A stretch of 16,096 nt of DNA from Bryobacteraceae bacterium. GTDB taxonomy: Bacteria > Acidobacteriota > Terriglobia > Bryobacterales > Bryobacteraceae. The translations under genes and the position numbers were made by a program. Positions 7,667-14,351 of the stretch are shown here, one piece after another (positions within the stretch are counted from its first letter, which is position 1; each line of letters begins with the position of its first letter). The notes beneath the pieces are model-generated. The model saw only the letters and a program-made list of their open reading frames with translations, made no database searches and was not told the DNA's origin. The stretch covers positions 1-16,096 of the forward strand of contig JASHQT010000300.1 of the NCBI GenBank assembly GCA_030039005.1, written 5' to 3'.

Positions 7667-7684
7667 ATACCAGAACGCCGGTAA
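7667..7684. promoter_or_regulatory. Operator-like inverted repeat (ATACCAG-N4-CCGGTAA)
   Basis: The left arm ATACCAG is identical to the arms at 7749 and 9056; the right arm CCGGTAA differs from the perfect CTGGTAT at two positions. It lies 82 bp from the next copy (7749-7766), close to eight helical turns. A second inverted repeat, GTTCTG-N7-CAGAAC at 7658-7676, overlaps it. It could regulate the plus-strand receiver gene or a minus-strand transcript ending at the 7563-7613 hairpin. Confidence 0.45.
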
Positions 7685-7725
7685 TTTAGGCGGCGACGAC
7701 TGAGTAGCCGCGCGGCGCGCGTCGC

Positions 7726-7766
7726 CTACCGGCCGCAATTGCTGCACAATACCAGCGCTCCGGTAT
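7726..7766. promoter_or_regulatory. Tandem operator B: half-site plus inverted repeat
   Basis: CTACCGG (7726-7732), 16 bp, then the inverted repeat ATACCAG-CGCT-CCGGTAT (7749-7766), whose arms pair with one mismatch. The end of the repeat is 36 bp before the GTG start of the degenerate receiver gene, so it would overlap or abut that gene's promoter. The half-site-plus-palindrome layout is shared with the site at 9034-9073. Confidence 0.5.
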
Positions 7767-7802
7767 TTCGGAATCCACTGGCGGCGGAATAGCATCGAGG
7801 CA

Positions 7803-8282
7803 GTGTGGCGCGCGCTCAACTCCTGGCTGCGCGGCGGTCTGCGGCTGTCCGCCGGAGAAGGGGCGCGAGGTTTGGGCTCGGAAGGCTGGCCGCCGGCTCC
7901 CGTGATCGCACTCGCCGCGTCCGATTACGATCGCGAAGTCTTGACCGCCGTCTCGCGCCGGGGCCCCTGGGACATGCATTTTGCCGGTTCGCGCGTTCAG
8001 GCCTGGGAGATTGTCCACCGCTTCGGATCGCCGGTTGTTTTGTACGACCGCGATTGGCCGAACGCCGAGTGGCGCACCACCGTCCACACCTTCGCTTCCT
8101 GCCCCCGACGCCCTTGCGTCATCTTGATGTCCCGCGTGGCGGACGATTATTTGTGGCAGGAACTGATCCGCTGCGGCGGCCACGACCTGTTGGCGAAGCC
8201 GCTGCGCGCCGACGATGTGAACCGCGCCCTGAAACTGGCCTTGTCGTATTGGAACAGCGCGCGAGCCGCTGCGAGCCGATAA
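7803..8282 (+). CDS. Degenerate receiver-domain (pseudo-receiver) protein
   Basis: 159 residues, starting at GTG 7803 (first start after the in-frame TGA at 7701; a GAGG lies just before it, with tight spacing). Residues 33-150 have the layout of a response-regulator receiver: beta-1 VIALAASDYDREVL, beta-3 VVLYDRDWP with D82 in the phospho-acceptor position and P86 at +4, beta-4 VILMS with S110 in the Thr/Ser switch position, and AKPL with the conserved K132-P133. The acidic Mg-binding pair normally at the end of beta-1 appears replaced by A39-S40, so phosphorylation may be lost or altered. There is no output domain; residues 1-30 have no recognisable fold. Operator-like repeats lie immediately upstream, and the gene converges on the response regulator with 30 bp between. 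I infer a signalling accessory protein; partner unknown. Confidence 0.68.
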   Translation: MWRALNSWLRGGLRLSAGEGARGLGSEGWPPAPVIALAASDYDREVLTAVSRRGPWDMHFAGSRVQAWEIVHRFGSPVVLYDRDWPNAEWRTTVHTFASCPRRPCVILMSRVADDYLWQELIRCGGHDLLAKPLRADDVNRALKLALSYWNSARAAASR

Positions 8283-8312
8283 ACAGCCGAACACCGCTCA
8301 GGAAACCCGGCT

Positions 8313-8987
8313 TCAGGAGATCACACCCTTGCGCACCGCGTACAGAATCAATTCCGGCAGGCTGTGCAAATTCAGCTTCTCATGCAAATTCCGGCGGTGC
8401 GTTTCGATGGTATAGAGGCTCAGATTGAGCAGATGGGCAATTTCCTTGTTGGATTTTAGTTCCGCCAGAAGTTGCAGGATCTCTCTTTCCCGGGAACTGA
8501 GCAAGTCGTAGCTGTCTTCGATGCCGCGGGTACGGATCTCGCGCACGTAGTCGTCCATCAGCATTTTGCTGATTTCCGGGCTGAAGAATGTCTTACCCTC
8601 GCGCACGGACTGAATGGCTGCGACCAAATCGCCCTCCGCCGAGTCCTTCAACAAGTACGCTTTCGCCCCGGCCTTCAGTGCCCGCAAGACATAGCCTTCG
8701 TCGGAATGCATGCTCAGGATCACGATGGCGGTTTGGGGCAGAACGGCGTGAATGCGCTGCGCGGCCTCGATGCCGCTCAAATTGGGCATCGCGATATCGA
8801 GAACCGCGACGTCCGGCTGGGTGGCTTCGGCTTGATCCACGGCTTGCCGGCCATCCGCGGCTTCGGCCACCACGCTGAATTCGGCGTGGCTTTCGAGCAG
8901 GAGCCGCAGCCCACGGCGCATGATGGTATGGTCGTCGGCGAGCAGAATGCGGATTTGTTTGGCTGCTGTCTCCAGCGCGTTCGGCAT
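8313..8987 (-). CDS. NarL/FixJ-type response regulator (receiver plus LuxR HTH)
   Basis: 224 residues. The receiver occupies about 12-128 and has all key residues: D18-D19 acidic pair in ILLADDH, phospho-acceptor D64 in VLDIAMP, S92 in ILSMH and K114 in YLLKDS. A linker leads to a LuxR-type helix-turn-helix near 155-212 (LLSSREREILQLLAE, NKEIAHLLNLSLYTIETHRRNLHEKL shows the recognition helix). The ATG at 8987 is chosen because GAGGGTGG precedes it by 4 bp and the receiver starts a few residues later; the open frame extends upstream without a plausible start. No histidine kinase is in the window, so it is an orphan here. The divergent gap to the efflux operon carries a perfect 18-bp palindrome, making autoregulation plus control of the efflux operon a reasonable inference. 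Confidence 0.92.
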   Translation of the reverse strand: MPNALETAAKQIRILLADDHTIMRRGLRLLLESHAEFSVVAEAADGRQAVDQAEATQPDVAVLDIAMPNLSGIEAAQRIHAVLPQTAIVILSMHSDEGYVLRALKAGAKAYLLKDSAEGDLVAAIQSVREGKTFFSPEISKMLMDDYVREIRTRGIEDSYDLLSSREREILQLLAELKSNKEIAHLLNLSLYTIETHRRNLHEKLNLHSLPELILYAVRKGVIS

Positions 8988-8991
8988 GTTT

Positions 8992-8999
8992 CCACCCTC
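8992..8999 (-). promoter_or_regulatory. Shine-Dalgarno deciding the response regulator start
   Basis: Minus-strand GAGGGTGG ends 4 bp before the ATG at 8987. It favours this start over in-frame upstream starts, which would add about 22 residues with no family resemblance. Confidence 0.55.
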
Positions 9000-9033
9000 A
9001 TAGTAATCGCGAGCGCCCTTGCTCCAGAGGCTT

Positions 9034-9073
9034 CTACCAGCCTTTTTGTGCAAAAATACCAGCCGCCTGGTAT
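9034..9073. promoter_or_regulatory. Tandem operator C with a perfect 18-bp palindrome
   Basis: CTACCAG (9034-9040), 15 bp, then ATACCAG-CCGC-CTGGTAT (9056-9073), a perfect 7-bp inverted repeat with a 4-bp spacer. The octamer TACCAGCC is repeated at 9035 and 9057, a 22-bp offset. Between them lies TTTTTG-TG-CAAAAA (9043-9056), another inverted repeat. The element sits between the minus-strand response regulator (start 8987) and the plus-strand efflux operon (start 9175 or 9103), so it could serve both promoters. Dimeric LuxR-type regulators typically bind inverted repeats of this size. Confidence 0.6.
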
Positions 9074-9174
9074 GGGGCTAAGCGCTTGAGGAATCGTATG
9101 TTATGGGAGTGAAGGATTCTGGAAGCGTGCATCCGGCCCTGTGCGGGAGCACGGAAAATCGCGTCCATAGAGAA

Positions 9175-9909
9175 ATGAATACCCATCCGATTACTACGCC
9201 GCTCGTCGATCTGGAAAAATTGAGAGCCTTCGATAGCTGTACGATCAGCAATGCCATCGAGCGGCTCAATGTGCGCCTGCGCAACGAGGGTTTTCTTTCG
9301 AGTCCGGCGCGCTGCCGCTTTCCCAACCTTCCTCCCATGGTCGGCTACGCCGCTACGGCGCGCATCCGCACTTCCGCTCCGCCGATGAGCCACCGTTGCT
9401 ACTACGACCGCATGGACTGGTGGCATTACGTGGCCTCCTTGCCCGAACCGCGGGTTTTGGTTTTGCAGGACACCGATCGCCAAGCGGCCTTCGGCGCGTT
9501 TGTGGGCGAAATCCATGCTGCCATCGGCTTGGCGCTGCACTGTGTGGGATGCGTCACCAACGGCGCGGTTCGCGACCTTCCGGCAGTGGAGGCGATGGGC
9601 TTTCAGCTTTATGCGCGCCGTACCTCCGTATCGCACGCCTATGCGCACATCACGGAATTCGGCGAGCCGGTGGAGATCGACGGGCTCAAAATTTCGTCCG
9701 GCGATCTTTTGCACGGCGACCGGCATGGCGTGGTCAATATTCCGCTGTCGATCGCCGCGGAGCTTCCCGCGGAAGCCTCCAAGGTTCTCGGCGAAGAGCG
9801 CGAACTGGTGGAGTTCTGCCGTTCGCCGCGTTTTTCGCTGCGCGAATTGGCGGAACGGGTCCGCAAAATGAATGTCAGTTGCGATTTACCATGGCGCGCA
9901 ACCAAATAG
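9175..9909 (+). CDS. RraA-family protein (HMG aldolase-like)
   Basis: 244 residues from the ATG at 9175. The pattern matches the RraA / 4-hydroxy-4-methyl-2-oxoglutarate aldolase fold: an opening CTISNAIERL, GYAATARI, then GAFVGEIHAAIGLALHCVGCVTNGAVRD (G111, and the Arg-Asp pair R133-D134 that in family aldolases contacts substrate and metal), and the closing SGDLLHGDRHGVVNIP, where a more usual form is GD..xDxDGVV. An in-frame ATG at 9103 would add 24 residues outside the domain; neither start has a strong Shine-Dalgarno. It may be an aldolase or oxaloacetate decarboxylase for a small keto acid; a role in RNase E inhibition is a property of only some homologues. It is the first gene of the efflux operon, with 5 bp to the next start, so it is likely co-transcribed. 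The link to efflux is unexplained. Confidence 0.78.
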   Translation: MNTHPITTPLVDLEKLRAFDSCTISNAIERLNVRLRNEGFLSSPARCRFPNLPPMVGYAATARIRTSAPPMSHRCYYDRMDWWHYVASLPEPRVLVLQDTDRQAAFGAFVGEIHAAIGLALHCVGCVTNGAVRDLPAVEAMGFQLYARRTSVSHAYAHITEFGEPVEIDGLKISSGDLLHGDRHGVVNIPLSIAAELPAEASKVLGEERELVEFCRSPRFSLRELAERVRKMNVSCDLPWRATK

Positions 9910-9914
9910 TTCAT

Positions 9915-11162
9915 ATGAGGCCGAATATACGATTGCTTCTGTTGTCATTTCTGGCTGCCGCCGGGATCGGGATGGTGACCGCGTGTAGCAATTCCATGAA
10001 GGTCCAGGCCAAGGCCGATGCGACGCCCGAGGGGCCGGCGGTCTCGGTGGGTGTCGTCAAGATCGGCCGCGAAACTCTGGACCGTACGTACACGGTTTCA
10101 TCCGAACTGGTTCCGTTTCAGGAGATTGACGTTTACGCCAAAGAGTCGGGCTTCGTGAAGGATCTGAAGGTGGATTACGGATCGCACGTCAGCGCGGGCC
10201 AGTTGATGGCGACGCTGGAGATTCCCGAACTGGAATTACAACTCAAGGAAGATGATGCCGCCATCAAGGATGCCCAGGCGCAAATCCCTCACGCCCAGGA
10301 AGAGCTGAACCGCATGGAGGCGCAGCAGAAGGTCTTCCAGCTTCAATACGACCGCTTGAACGGCGTCGCGCAGGCCAAGCCGGGATTGGTGGCGCAGCAG
10401 GAAGTGGACGACGCACAGGGGAAATCTCTGGCGTCAGCCGCGCAAGTGGAAGCGGCCAAAGCCACGCTGCAACAGGCGGATAGCGTGCTCGACAGGGCGC
10501 AGGCCAAGCGCGAGCACGACCAGGCCTTATACGATTACTCCAAAATTACCGCGCCGTTTGCCGGTGTGGTGACGCAGCGTTACGCCAATCTCGGGACGTT
10601 GATGCAATCCGGCACTACCAATGCCAACAACGTTCTCCCCCTGGTTCGTCTGTCCGAGGACGATAAGTTCCGCCTAGTCATTCCGGTCGCTGAGACCTAC
10701 GTGCACTACATTCATCTGGGCGATAACGTCGATGTTCGAGTTCCTTCGCTGAACCAGACTTTCCCGGGGAAGGTGGCCCGCTTCTCGGTGGACGTCAAGG
10801 AAGACACGCGCACCATGCATACCGAAGTAGACGTTGAAAATCCCAAGCGCGTCCTGCTGCCGGGACTGTATGCCGAGGCGACGGTGACGCTCGAAAGGAA
10901 GCAAAACGCCGTCGCGGTTCCTTTGCAGGCGGTGGACCAGAACGGTACGCAAACCACTGTAGACGTGGTGGACTCTTCAAACAAGATCCAGTTACGTCCG
11001 ATCGCGATCGACTTCCAAACGCCCAACTACGGCGACGTGGTCTCCGGCCTCCAAGACGGGGACATGGTGGTGGTGAGCGACCGCAGCAGTTTGAAACCCA
11101 ACGAAAACGTCCAGCCTAAGATGGTCAACCTGATTCAGTATCAGAGCAGCGATCAGCAATAG
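9915..11162 (+). CDS. RND efflux periplasmic adaptor (membrane-fusion lipoprotein)
   Basis: 415 residues. The signal MRPNIRLLLLSFLAAAGIGMVTAC ends in a lipobox (VTAC, C24), so the protein is predicted to be lipid-anchored and periplasmic. The split lipoyl halves are at about 79-105 (GFVKDLKVDYGSHVSAGQ) and 208-230 (YSKITAPFAGVV), separated by a long coiled-coil hairpin at roughly 105-200. The beta-barrel follows around 250-330 (FRLVIPVAETYV; LLPGLYAEATV), then a membrane-proximal domain (NAVAVPLQAV). Adaptors of this type join an inner-membrane RND pump to a TolC channel, both encoded next. The ATG at 9915 was chosen because the signal peptide begins directly there; an ATG at 9891 in the same frame overlaps the rraA-like gene. 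Substrates cannot be read from sequence. Confidence 0.9.
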   Translation: MRPNIRLLLLSFLAAAGIGMVTACSNSMKVQAKADATPEGPAVSVGVVKIGRETLDRTYTVSSELVPFQEIDVYAKESGFVKDLKVDYGSHVSAGQLMATLEIPELELQLKEDDAAIKDAQAQIPHAQEELNRMEAQQKVFQLQYDRLNGVAQAKPGLVAQQEVDDAQGKSLASAAQVEAAKATLQQADSVLDRAQAKREHDQALYDYSKITAPFAGVVTQRYANLGTLMQSGTTNANNVLPLVRLSEDDKFRLVIPVAETYVHYIHLGDNVDVRVPSLNQTFPGKVARFSVDVKEDTRTMHTEVDVENPKRVLLPGLYAEATVTLERKQNAVAVPLQAVDQNGTQTTVDVVDSSNKIQLRPIAIDFQTPNYGDVVSGLQDGDMVVVSDRSSLKPNENVQPKMVNLIQYQSSDQQ

Positions 11163-11167
11163 CCCGC

Positions 11168-11172
11168 AGGAG
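11168..11172 (+). promoter_or_regulatory. Shine-Dalgarno for the RND pump gene
   Basis: AGGAG lies 8 bp before the ATG at 11181, ideal spacing, in the 18-bp gap after the adaptor gene. Confidence 0.55.
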
Positions 11173-11180
11173 TCGGCTCC

Positions 11181-14100
11181 ATGCCTCGTTTCTCCATTCG
11201 CAACCCGTACTTCATTATTGTGGCCTGCCTGGCGCTGGCCGTCATCGGCATCAATGCTTATTCGCGCATGCCGGTGGACCTGTTTCCGCCCATCAATCTG
11301 CCGGAAGTGGTGGTGGCGACGTTTTACAACGGCATGCCGCCGGAAGATATCGAGATCGATATCACCAACCCGCTGGAACGCTGGTTCACCCAGGCCAGCG
11401 GCGTCGATCATATGGAATCGCGCTCCCTGCTCGGCGTCAGCATTATCAAAGTCTTTTTCCAGCCCGGTACCAGTGCGGACTCCGACGTGACGCAACTGTC
11501 CAATCTCGCCCTGGCCGATCTGAAACGTCTGCCGCCCGGTACTTTGCCCCCCGTCGTGCTCAAGTTCGACGCTTCCAGCCTCCCGGTGTGCCTGGTGACC
11601 GTAAAGGGTCAGGGGCTGGATGAGACGCAACTTCACGACCTGGCCCAATTCCAGATCCGCAATCAAATCGCAGTCGTGAACGGAGCGGAAATCCCAGCGG
11701 TATTCGGCGGCAAGTATCGCCAGGCCATGGTCTACGTGGATCCGTACAAGCTCTATTCGCGCCAGATGAGCGTGATGGACGTGGTAAATGCCGTCAACGA
11801 CACCAATCTCATCCTGCCGGCCGGCGACGTCAAAATCGGCCCACGCGATTACTATGTCTACTCCAACAGCATGGTGCAGAACGTCTCGGATCTGGATAGC
11901 GTGCCCATCAAAACCGTGGACACTCGCTGGGTCTCGGTAGGCGATGTCGGCAAGGCTGAAGATGCGAGCCAGCTTCAGTACAACATCGTGCGCATCGACG
12001 GACAAAAGTCCGCCTACATTCCCATCATGAAATCGGGCGGTGACAGCAACACCCTCCAGGTGGTGGATCAAGTCCGCGACCTGGTGAAGAAACTGTTTGA
12101 CCTGCCCGCGCAATTGGTCACCGACATCGTGTTCGATCAATCGGTCTTCGTGCGGCAGGCGCTCAATACCGTGGTGCATGAAGGTTTGATGGGCTTGCTG
12201 CTCACCAGCCTCATGATTCTTCTGTTTCTAGGGAGCCTGCGCGCGACGGTCGCGGTGCTGCTTTCGATTCCGATTTCGATCATGGCCACCTTCGTGGTGC
12301 TCTACATGCTGGGCAGCACGATCAACACCATGATCCTGGGGGGCCTCGCGCTGGCTCTCTCGCGCGTGATCGACAATTCTGTCATCTCGCTCGAAAACAT
12401 TTACCGTCACCTGGAAATGGGGTCGGCGCCTGCCATCGCGGCCGAACAAGGCGGCGCCGAGGTAAACCTGGCCGTTTTGGCCGCCACGCTGGTCGACGTG
12501 GTGGACTTTTTCCCGGTAACGCTGCTGTACGGCGTCAGCAAGTTTTTGTTTTCCGCGCTCGCAGCAGCATTCTGCCTGGCGCTGCTGGCTTCGTTCGTCG
12601 TCGCTATGACCGTCATTCCGCTCTTCTGTTCGAAATTCCTCAAGGCCTTGCCCGGTGGTCATGAAGCGGCCGAACATGGCGAAAACGTCGAGCACGTGGA
12701 TGAGGACCTGTCTTGGGGCGGCCGCTTCAACTTATGGTTCAACCGGAATTTCAACCGGCTGCTCAATGTCTACGAGCGCGCCGTGCGCTTCACTCTGAAG
12801 GCGCCTGCCGTGACTCTGGTTGCGCTGCTGGGTGTCTTTGCCGCGAGCCTCTTGATTTATCCCTTCCTCGGCCTGGCCTTCTTCCCCCGTACCGATGCCG
12901 GCCAGTTCACCGTCAACCTTAAAGTGCCGACCGGCAGCCGCATCGAAGTAACCAACGATTATGTGGCGAAGATCGAAGATCTCATCCGGCACATCGTCAA
13001 GCCTAAGGACCTGCGAATGGTTCTCTCGAACATCGGCGTGGTGAATGATATTTCGTCTCTCTATACCACCAACGCCGGGATGTACACGGCTTTTATCCAG
13101 GTGCAGTTGAACCAGGACCACGAGATCGGCAGCTACGAGTATATGGATCAGGTGCGCGAGGCGATCGCCGCGAAGTTTCCCGACGTCCGGACCTTTTTCA
13201 CGAGCGGATCACTCCAGGACGCCATCCTGAATCAGGGCCAGCCCGCTCCCATCGATGTGCAGGTCAATACCCGCGATCTCAACCTGACCTATAACACCGC
13301 GCTGGACCTGGCCGGCCGCATCCGGCAACTGAAAGGCGTGGGTGAGATTTATATCCCCCAAGACATGAACTACCCGTCCTTCCGTATGGACGTCGATCGC
13401 GTGCATGCCGGCGAACTCGGGCTTTCGCAGAAAGACGTGGTGGACAACGTCATCACGGCGCTCAACTCCAACATTATGATCGCGCCCAATTACTGGGCCG
13501 ATTACAAGTCCGGCAATGATTACTTCCTGAGCGTTCAGTATTTCGAACATGGCAACCCGGCCATCCACAATTTGGTGGACTTCAAGCAGATTCCGCTGCG
13601 CGCGCCCAATTTGAAAGAGCCCACCACGCTCGATACCGTCGTCAAGCTGGTGCCGCTGCAGTCGCCGACCGAAGTGGACCATTACAAGATCCAGCGCGTC
13701 GTCGACATCTATGTCACGCCCGTAGGCGAGGATTTGGGGCAGCTCCAGAAGGGGATCAATAGCGTGATTACGGACGCGAAACTGCCCTCCAAGATCCGCG
13801 TCACACTGCGGGGAATGGTGAACAGCATGAACGAGTCGTTCAAGAGCTTTGCGCTCGGGTTCACCATCTCCGGCATCCTGCTGTTCCTCATTCTGGTGGC
13901 GCAATTCCGCTCCTGGCTCGATCCGGTTCTGATCATGCTGGCCATCCCCATGGGATTCGTCGGCGTGCTGATTATTCTTCCTCTCACGCACACCACGCTT
14001 AACGTCATGTCGCTGATGGGTGTGCTGATGCTGATCGGCATCGCGGACTCTAACAGCATCCTGATCGTGGATTTCGCGCACAAGCTGGAAGAGCAGGGCC

Positions 14101-14351
14101 TGCCGGTGAAAGACGCCGTGGTGACAGCCTGCCGAGTGCGCCTGCGGCCGATTCTCATGACGTCGCTGGCCACCATCATCGGCATGATTCCCATGGCGCT
14201 GAAGCTGGGCGAAGGCGGTGAACAGTACACGCCCATGGCGCGTGCCATCATCGGCGGCCTCACCACTTCGGTGCTGCTCACGATCTTCATTGTTCCGGCC
14301 GCCTATCTGCTGGCTTATGGAAGGAGAAGAAGGAATGTTCCCCAAGCTTAA
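11181..14351 (+). CDS. RND-family inner-membrane efflux pump (AcrB/HAE1-like) with altered proton relay
   Basis: 1056 residues, the usual length for the hydrophobe/amphiphile RND family. It starts MPRFSIRNPYF with the first membrane helix near 9-29 and PVDLFPPINLPEVVV, has the first porter domain to about 330, helices 2-6 over 335-485, a His/Glu-rich cytoplasmic loop at 491-512, helix 7 near 543-563, the second porter domain, and helices 8-12 from about 888 to the end. RLRPILMTSLA (987-997) matches the helix-11 signature. At the helix-4 position of AcrB Asp407-Asp408 it has D398-N399 (VIDNSVISLEN), and Lys940 of AcrB aligns with S957 (GIADSNSILIVDF). The pump is expected to form a trimer using proton-motive force with the adaptor and channel encoded on either side. 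Confidence 0.92.
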   Translation: MPRFSIRNPYFIIVACLALAVIGINAYSRMPVDLFPPINLPEVVVATFYNGMPPEDIEIDITNPLERWFTQASGVDHMESRSLLGVSIIKVFFQPGTSADSDVTQLSNLALADLKRLPPGTLPPVVLKFDASSLPVCLVTVKGQGLDETQLHDLAQFQIRNQIAVVNGAEIPAVFGGKYRQAMVYVDPYKLYSRQMSVMDVVNAVNDTNLILPAGDVKIGPRDYYVYSNSMVQNVSDLDSVPIKTVDTRWVSVGDVGKAEDASQLQYNIVRIDGQKSAYIPIMKSGGDSNTLQVVDQVRDLVKKLFDLPAQLVTDIVFDQSVFVRQALNTVVHEGLMGLLLTSLMILLFLGSLRATVAVLLSIPISIMATFVVLYMLGSTINTMILGGLALALSRVIDNSVISLENIYRHLEMGSAPAIAAEQGGAEVNLAVLAATLVDVVDFFPVTLLYGVSKFLFSALAAAFCLALLASFVVAMTVIPLFCSKFLKALPGGHEAAEHGENVEHVDEDLSWGGRFNLWFNRNFNRLLNVYERAVRFTLKAPAVTLVALLGVFAASLLIYPFLGLAFFPRTDAGQFTVNLKVPTGSRIEVTNDYVAKIEDLIRHIVKPKDLRMVLSNIGVVNDISSLYTTNAGMYTAFIQVQLNQDHEIGSYEYMDQVREAIAAKFPDVRTFFTSGSLQDAILNQGQPAPIDVQVNTRDLNLTYNTALDLAGRIRQLKGVGEIYIPQDMNYPSFRMDVDRVHAGELGLSQKDVVDNVITALNSNIMIAPNYWADYKSGNDYFLSVQYFEHGNPAIHNLVDFKQIPLRAPNLKEPTTLDTVVKLVPLQSPTEVDHYKIQRVVDIYVTPVGEDLGQLQKGINSVITDAKLPSKIRVTLRGMVNSMNESFKSFALGFTISGILLFLILVAQFRSWLDPVLIMLAIPMGFVGVLIILPLTHTTLNVMSLMGVLMLIGIADSNSILIVDFAHKLEEQGLPVKDAVVTACRVRLRPILMTSLATIIGMIPMALKLGEGGEQYTPMARAIIGGLTTSVLLTIFIVPAAYLLAYGRRRRNVPQA
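14321..14332 (+). promoter_or_regulatory. Shine-Dalgarno inside the pump gene deciding the channel start
   Basis: AAGGAGAAGAAG runs up to 14332; its AAGGAG core is 8 bp before the ATG at 14335. It lies within the pump coding sequence and selects the ATG followed by a good signal peptide, over the in-frame ATG at 14317 and the start at 14218. Confidence 0.55.

Larger units (their letters stand above)
7286..7802. other. 517-bp intergenic region with repeated operator-like sites and a hairpin
   Basis: No convincing protein-coding gene is seen here; short open frames lack family resemblance, ribosome-binding sites and sensible starts. The region holds the ankyrin gene's -10 box, TACCGG/TACCAG half-sites at 7335-7341, 7376-7382, 7399-7405 and 7726-7732, two longer inverted repeats at 7667-7684 and 7749-7766, and an 11-bp-stem hairpin at 7571-7613. 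It separates the divergently transcribed ankyrin gene and degenerate receiver gene, so regulatory function is the natural reading. Confidence 0.6.

Noticed and set aside
7335..7766. CRISPR-like or satellite repeat array
   Set aside because: Only 7-8 bp is repeated, spacers vary and the inverted-repeat symmetry fits a protein-binding site instead.
8283..8312. Hairpin between convergent genes (AGCCG...CGGCT)
   Set aside because: Only five base pairs with a long loop and no T-run; too weak to call a terminator.
7686..8428. Minus-strand (202 codons) and alternative plus-strand (207 codons) frames over the receiver gene
   Set aside because: Only the frame 7803-8282 gives a receiver-like pattern; the others are Arg/Gly/Ala-rich without motifs.
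10992..12179. Long open frame of 395 codons on the minus strand
   Set aside because: It is antisense to the adaptor and RND pump genes, is His/Asp/Arg-rich with no family resemblance, and mirrors the codon bias of the real plus-strand genes.
13209..14345. Open frame of 378 codons on the minus strand
   Set aside because: Antisense to the RND pump; low-complexity composition and no recognisable domain.
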